A DNA stretch of 6,462 nucleotides from assembly GCA_030671915.1 (NCBI GenBank), contig DAOVHN010000151.1, positions 1 to 6,462 of the forward strand, written 5' to 3'. A model generated the notes under the pieces. The model saw nothing but the letters and a program-made list of their open reading frames with translations. It was not told the DNA's origin and did not search any database. This DNA is from Pseudomonadota bacterium (GTDB lineage: Bacteria > Pseudomonadota > Alphaproteobacteria > UBA8366 > JADFVY01). The translations under genes were made by a program, and so were the position numbers. How positions within the stretch are numbered: the stretch's first letter is position 1; each line of letters begins with the position of its first letter. Below are positions 5,373-6,462 of this stretch, one piece after another.

Positions 5373-6357
5373 AGCCGGACAAGCCGAAGTTCTCGATATT
5401 GCGGTCGGCCATCTGCTGAATGGCGGCGAGAACGTGGGTATCCGCCGATTTCCCGAACAGATGGGCGAACCGGCGCTGCGGCCTGAGATATTCCTCGACC
5501 GGCACTTTGTGGCGGATCGGCGTGACTTCGGTTATCTCGCCATGCTCGGCCTCGAACAGCGGAAACAACCCGGTCTCGACCGCGAGGCGTGCAAGCCGGA
5601 TGGTGTCGCATGGCTTCGATCCCCAGCCCAGCGGGCAGGGCACATGCACATGAATATAACGCGCGCCCGACATGCCCATGGCCTTCGCCACCTTGGCCTC
5701 GAGGTCATGCAGATCGGCAACGCTTGCAGTGGCCACATAGGGGATAAAATGGGCCATCGCGATCAGCGCCGCATTCTTGCCCTGGCCAAACACATTGCCC
5801 TTCGTTTGGCCCATGGCGGGTGTCGTCGCCGTTCGCGCCGCGGGCGGGGTGCTGCCCGAACGCTGGACGCCGGTGTTCATATAGGCTTCGTTGTCGTAGC
5901 AGATATAGAGCACGTCGTCGTTGCGCTCGAACATGCCCGAGAGACAACCGAAGCCGATGTCGACCGTGCCGCCGTCGCCGCCCTGGGCGAGAACCCTGGT
6001 ATCTACGCGGCCCTTGGCGCGCAACGCGGCCGCGACACCGGTCGCCACGGCGGGTGCATTGCCGAACAGCGAATGTATCCAGGGCACCCGCCACGACGAT
6101 TCCGGATAAGGCGTGGAGAATACCTCGAGGCAGCCCGTGGCATTGACGGCGATCAGTTTATTGCCGGCCTCGCGCATCGCCACGTCGACCACATAGCGCG
6201 CGCCCAGCGCCTCGCCGCATCCCTGGCAGGCGCGATGGCCGGAGGTCAGCGAGTTGTTGCGCTCGGGCGTCGACTGGACGGTCCGGTTTTCCTCGTCGAG
6301 CAGGCGGTTGCCGACGGCGAGAGTCCCGGTCTGATAGAACTTGATGCGTTGTGTCAT
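5371..6357 (-). CDS. 2-oxoacid:acceptor oxidoreductase, beta (TPP-binding) subunit, PorB type
   Basis: 328 residues, slightly longer than typical PorB because of about 37 residues before the first cluster motif. This subunit binds thiamine diphosphate and a [4Fe-4S] cluster; with the alpha subunit it converts a 2-oxoacid plus CoA to acyl-CoA, CO2 and low-potential electrons. Visible: ACQGCGEALGARY at 43-55 (C44, C47); NATGCLEVFSTPYPESSW at 72-89 (C76); VPWIHSLFGNAPAVATG at 91-107; TPP motif GGDGGTVDIGFGCLSG at 126-141 ending in YDNEAYMNTGVQRSG at 154-168; and VPCPLGWGSKPCDT at 239-252, whose C241 matches the fourth cluster Cys of PFOR. The STPYPESSW and MNTGVQRSGSTPP segments resemble pyruvate enzymes more than 2-oxoglutarate enzymes, so pyruvate or a close analogue is the likely substrate (inference). 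ATG at 6357; purine-rich AGGGAGAGGG lies about 13 bases upstream. Twenty-one bases follow the alpha-subunit stop. Confidence 0.94.
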   Translation of the reverse strand: MTQRIKFYQTGTLAVGNRLLDEENRTVQSTPERNNSLTSGHRACQGCGEALGARYVVDVAMREAGNKLIAVNATGCLEVFSTPYPESSWRVPWIHSLFGNAPAVATGVAAALRAKGRVDTRVLAQGGDGGTVDIGFGCLSGMFERNDDVLYICYDNEAYMNTGVQRSGSTPPAARTATTPAMGQTKGNVFGQGKNAALIAMAHFIPYVATASVADLHDLEAKVAKAMGMSGARYIHVHVPCPLGWGSKPCDTIRLARLAVETGLFPLFEAEHGEITEVTPIRHKVPVEEYLRPQRRFAHLFGKSADTHVLAAIQQMADRNIENFGLSG

Positions 6358-6378
6358 TGCTAATACTCGACCCTCTCC

Positions 6379-6462
6379 CTAAACCGGTTTTCCGCCGACG
6401 AGGCCCATCTCGCGAAGAATGTTCTCGGCGATCGGGCCCGAGCGGCGTTTTTCCTTGGCCCG
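6379..6462 (-). CDS. C-terminal end of probable 2-oxoacid:acceptor oxidoreductase alpha subunit (cut by window edge)
   Basis: Only the last 27 codons and the TAG (6379-6381) are in the window. They read RAKEKRRSGPIAENI followed by LREMGLVGGKPV. A basic stretch then a short helix and GL-V near the end suits the tail of a PorA-type alpha subunit, and the position 21 bases before the PorB-type beta gene, on the same strand, is the normal order. The tail alone carries no diagnostic motif, so the call rests mainly on the neighbour. A gamma domain may be fused to it or encoded further upstream outside the window. Confidence 0.7.
   Translation of the reverse strand, partial: RAKEKRRSGPIAENILREMGLVGGKPV

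Noticed and set aside
3183..5486. Very long open frame on the plus strand (about 767 codons) opposite the flavoprotein gene
   Set aside because: It has no family motifs and is rich in Arg, His and Ala. The opposite strand encodes clear Fe-S, FAD and NAD(P) motifs. This is antisense openness common in GC-rich DNA.
5311..6363. 350-codon plus-strand frame opposite the beta subunit gene
   Set aside because: The opposite strand carries complete PorB motifs, while this frame shows only low-complexity Arg/Ala/His-rich sequence.

Overview
This 6.46 kb window is GC-rich bacterial chromosome (roughly 60% or more G+C by eye). The strong GC bias at third codon positions, the protein families and the intergenic palindromes suggest an alphaproteobacterium, perhaps Rhodospirillales-like. 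That placement is an impression, not a search result. No tRNA, rRNA, CRISPR array or intact mobile element was seen.

Left part (1-1007, minus strand). An rraA-like gene overlaps by 8 bases the start of a gene for an FMN-dependent alpha-hydroxy-acid dehydrogenase or oxidase, which runs off the left edge. The pair looks translationally coupled and probably handles small hydroxy/keto acids. Positions 1008-1267 lie between divergent genes. They hold the rraA Shine-Dalgarno and a short coding-like stretch that may be a frameshifted small gene.

Centre (1268-3103, plus strand). A complete aceK encodes isocitrate dehydrogenase kinase/phosphatase, the switch between the TCA cycle and the glyoxylate shunt. 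It stands without aceA, aceB or icd inside the window.

Convergent junction (3103-3371). Two large imperfect palindromes with similar outer arms follow aceK; the first starts on the last base of its stop codon. Directly after the second lies a 37-codon piece that reads like the C-terminus of a benzaldehyde-type aldehyde dehydrogenase, apparently a gene remnant cut at the repeat edge.

Right part (3372-6462, minus strand). A compact operon reads from the right edge leftward: the last 27 codons of a probable 2-oxoacid:acceptor oxidoreductase alpha subunit; a complete PorB-type beta subunit; a GltD-like FAD/NAD(P) flavoprotein carrying a C-terminal two-cluster ferredoxin domain; and a 100-residue protein of unknown function with a GTG start and a perfect AGGAGG. 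The first three would form an enzyme that oxidises pyruvate or a similar 2-oxoacid to an acyl-CoA and passes the electrons through iron-sulfur clusters and FAD to NAD(P), or runs in reverse. The fourth is the least explained gene here. I see no convincing new multi-gene system. The most worthwhile leads are the small operon protein, the repeat/gene-remnant junction and the fused electron-transfer subunit.
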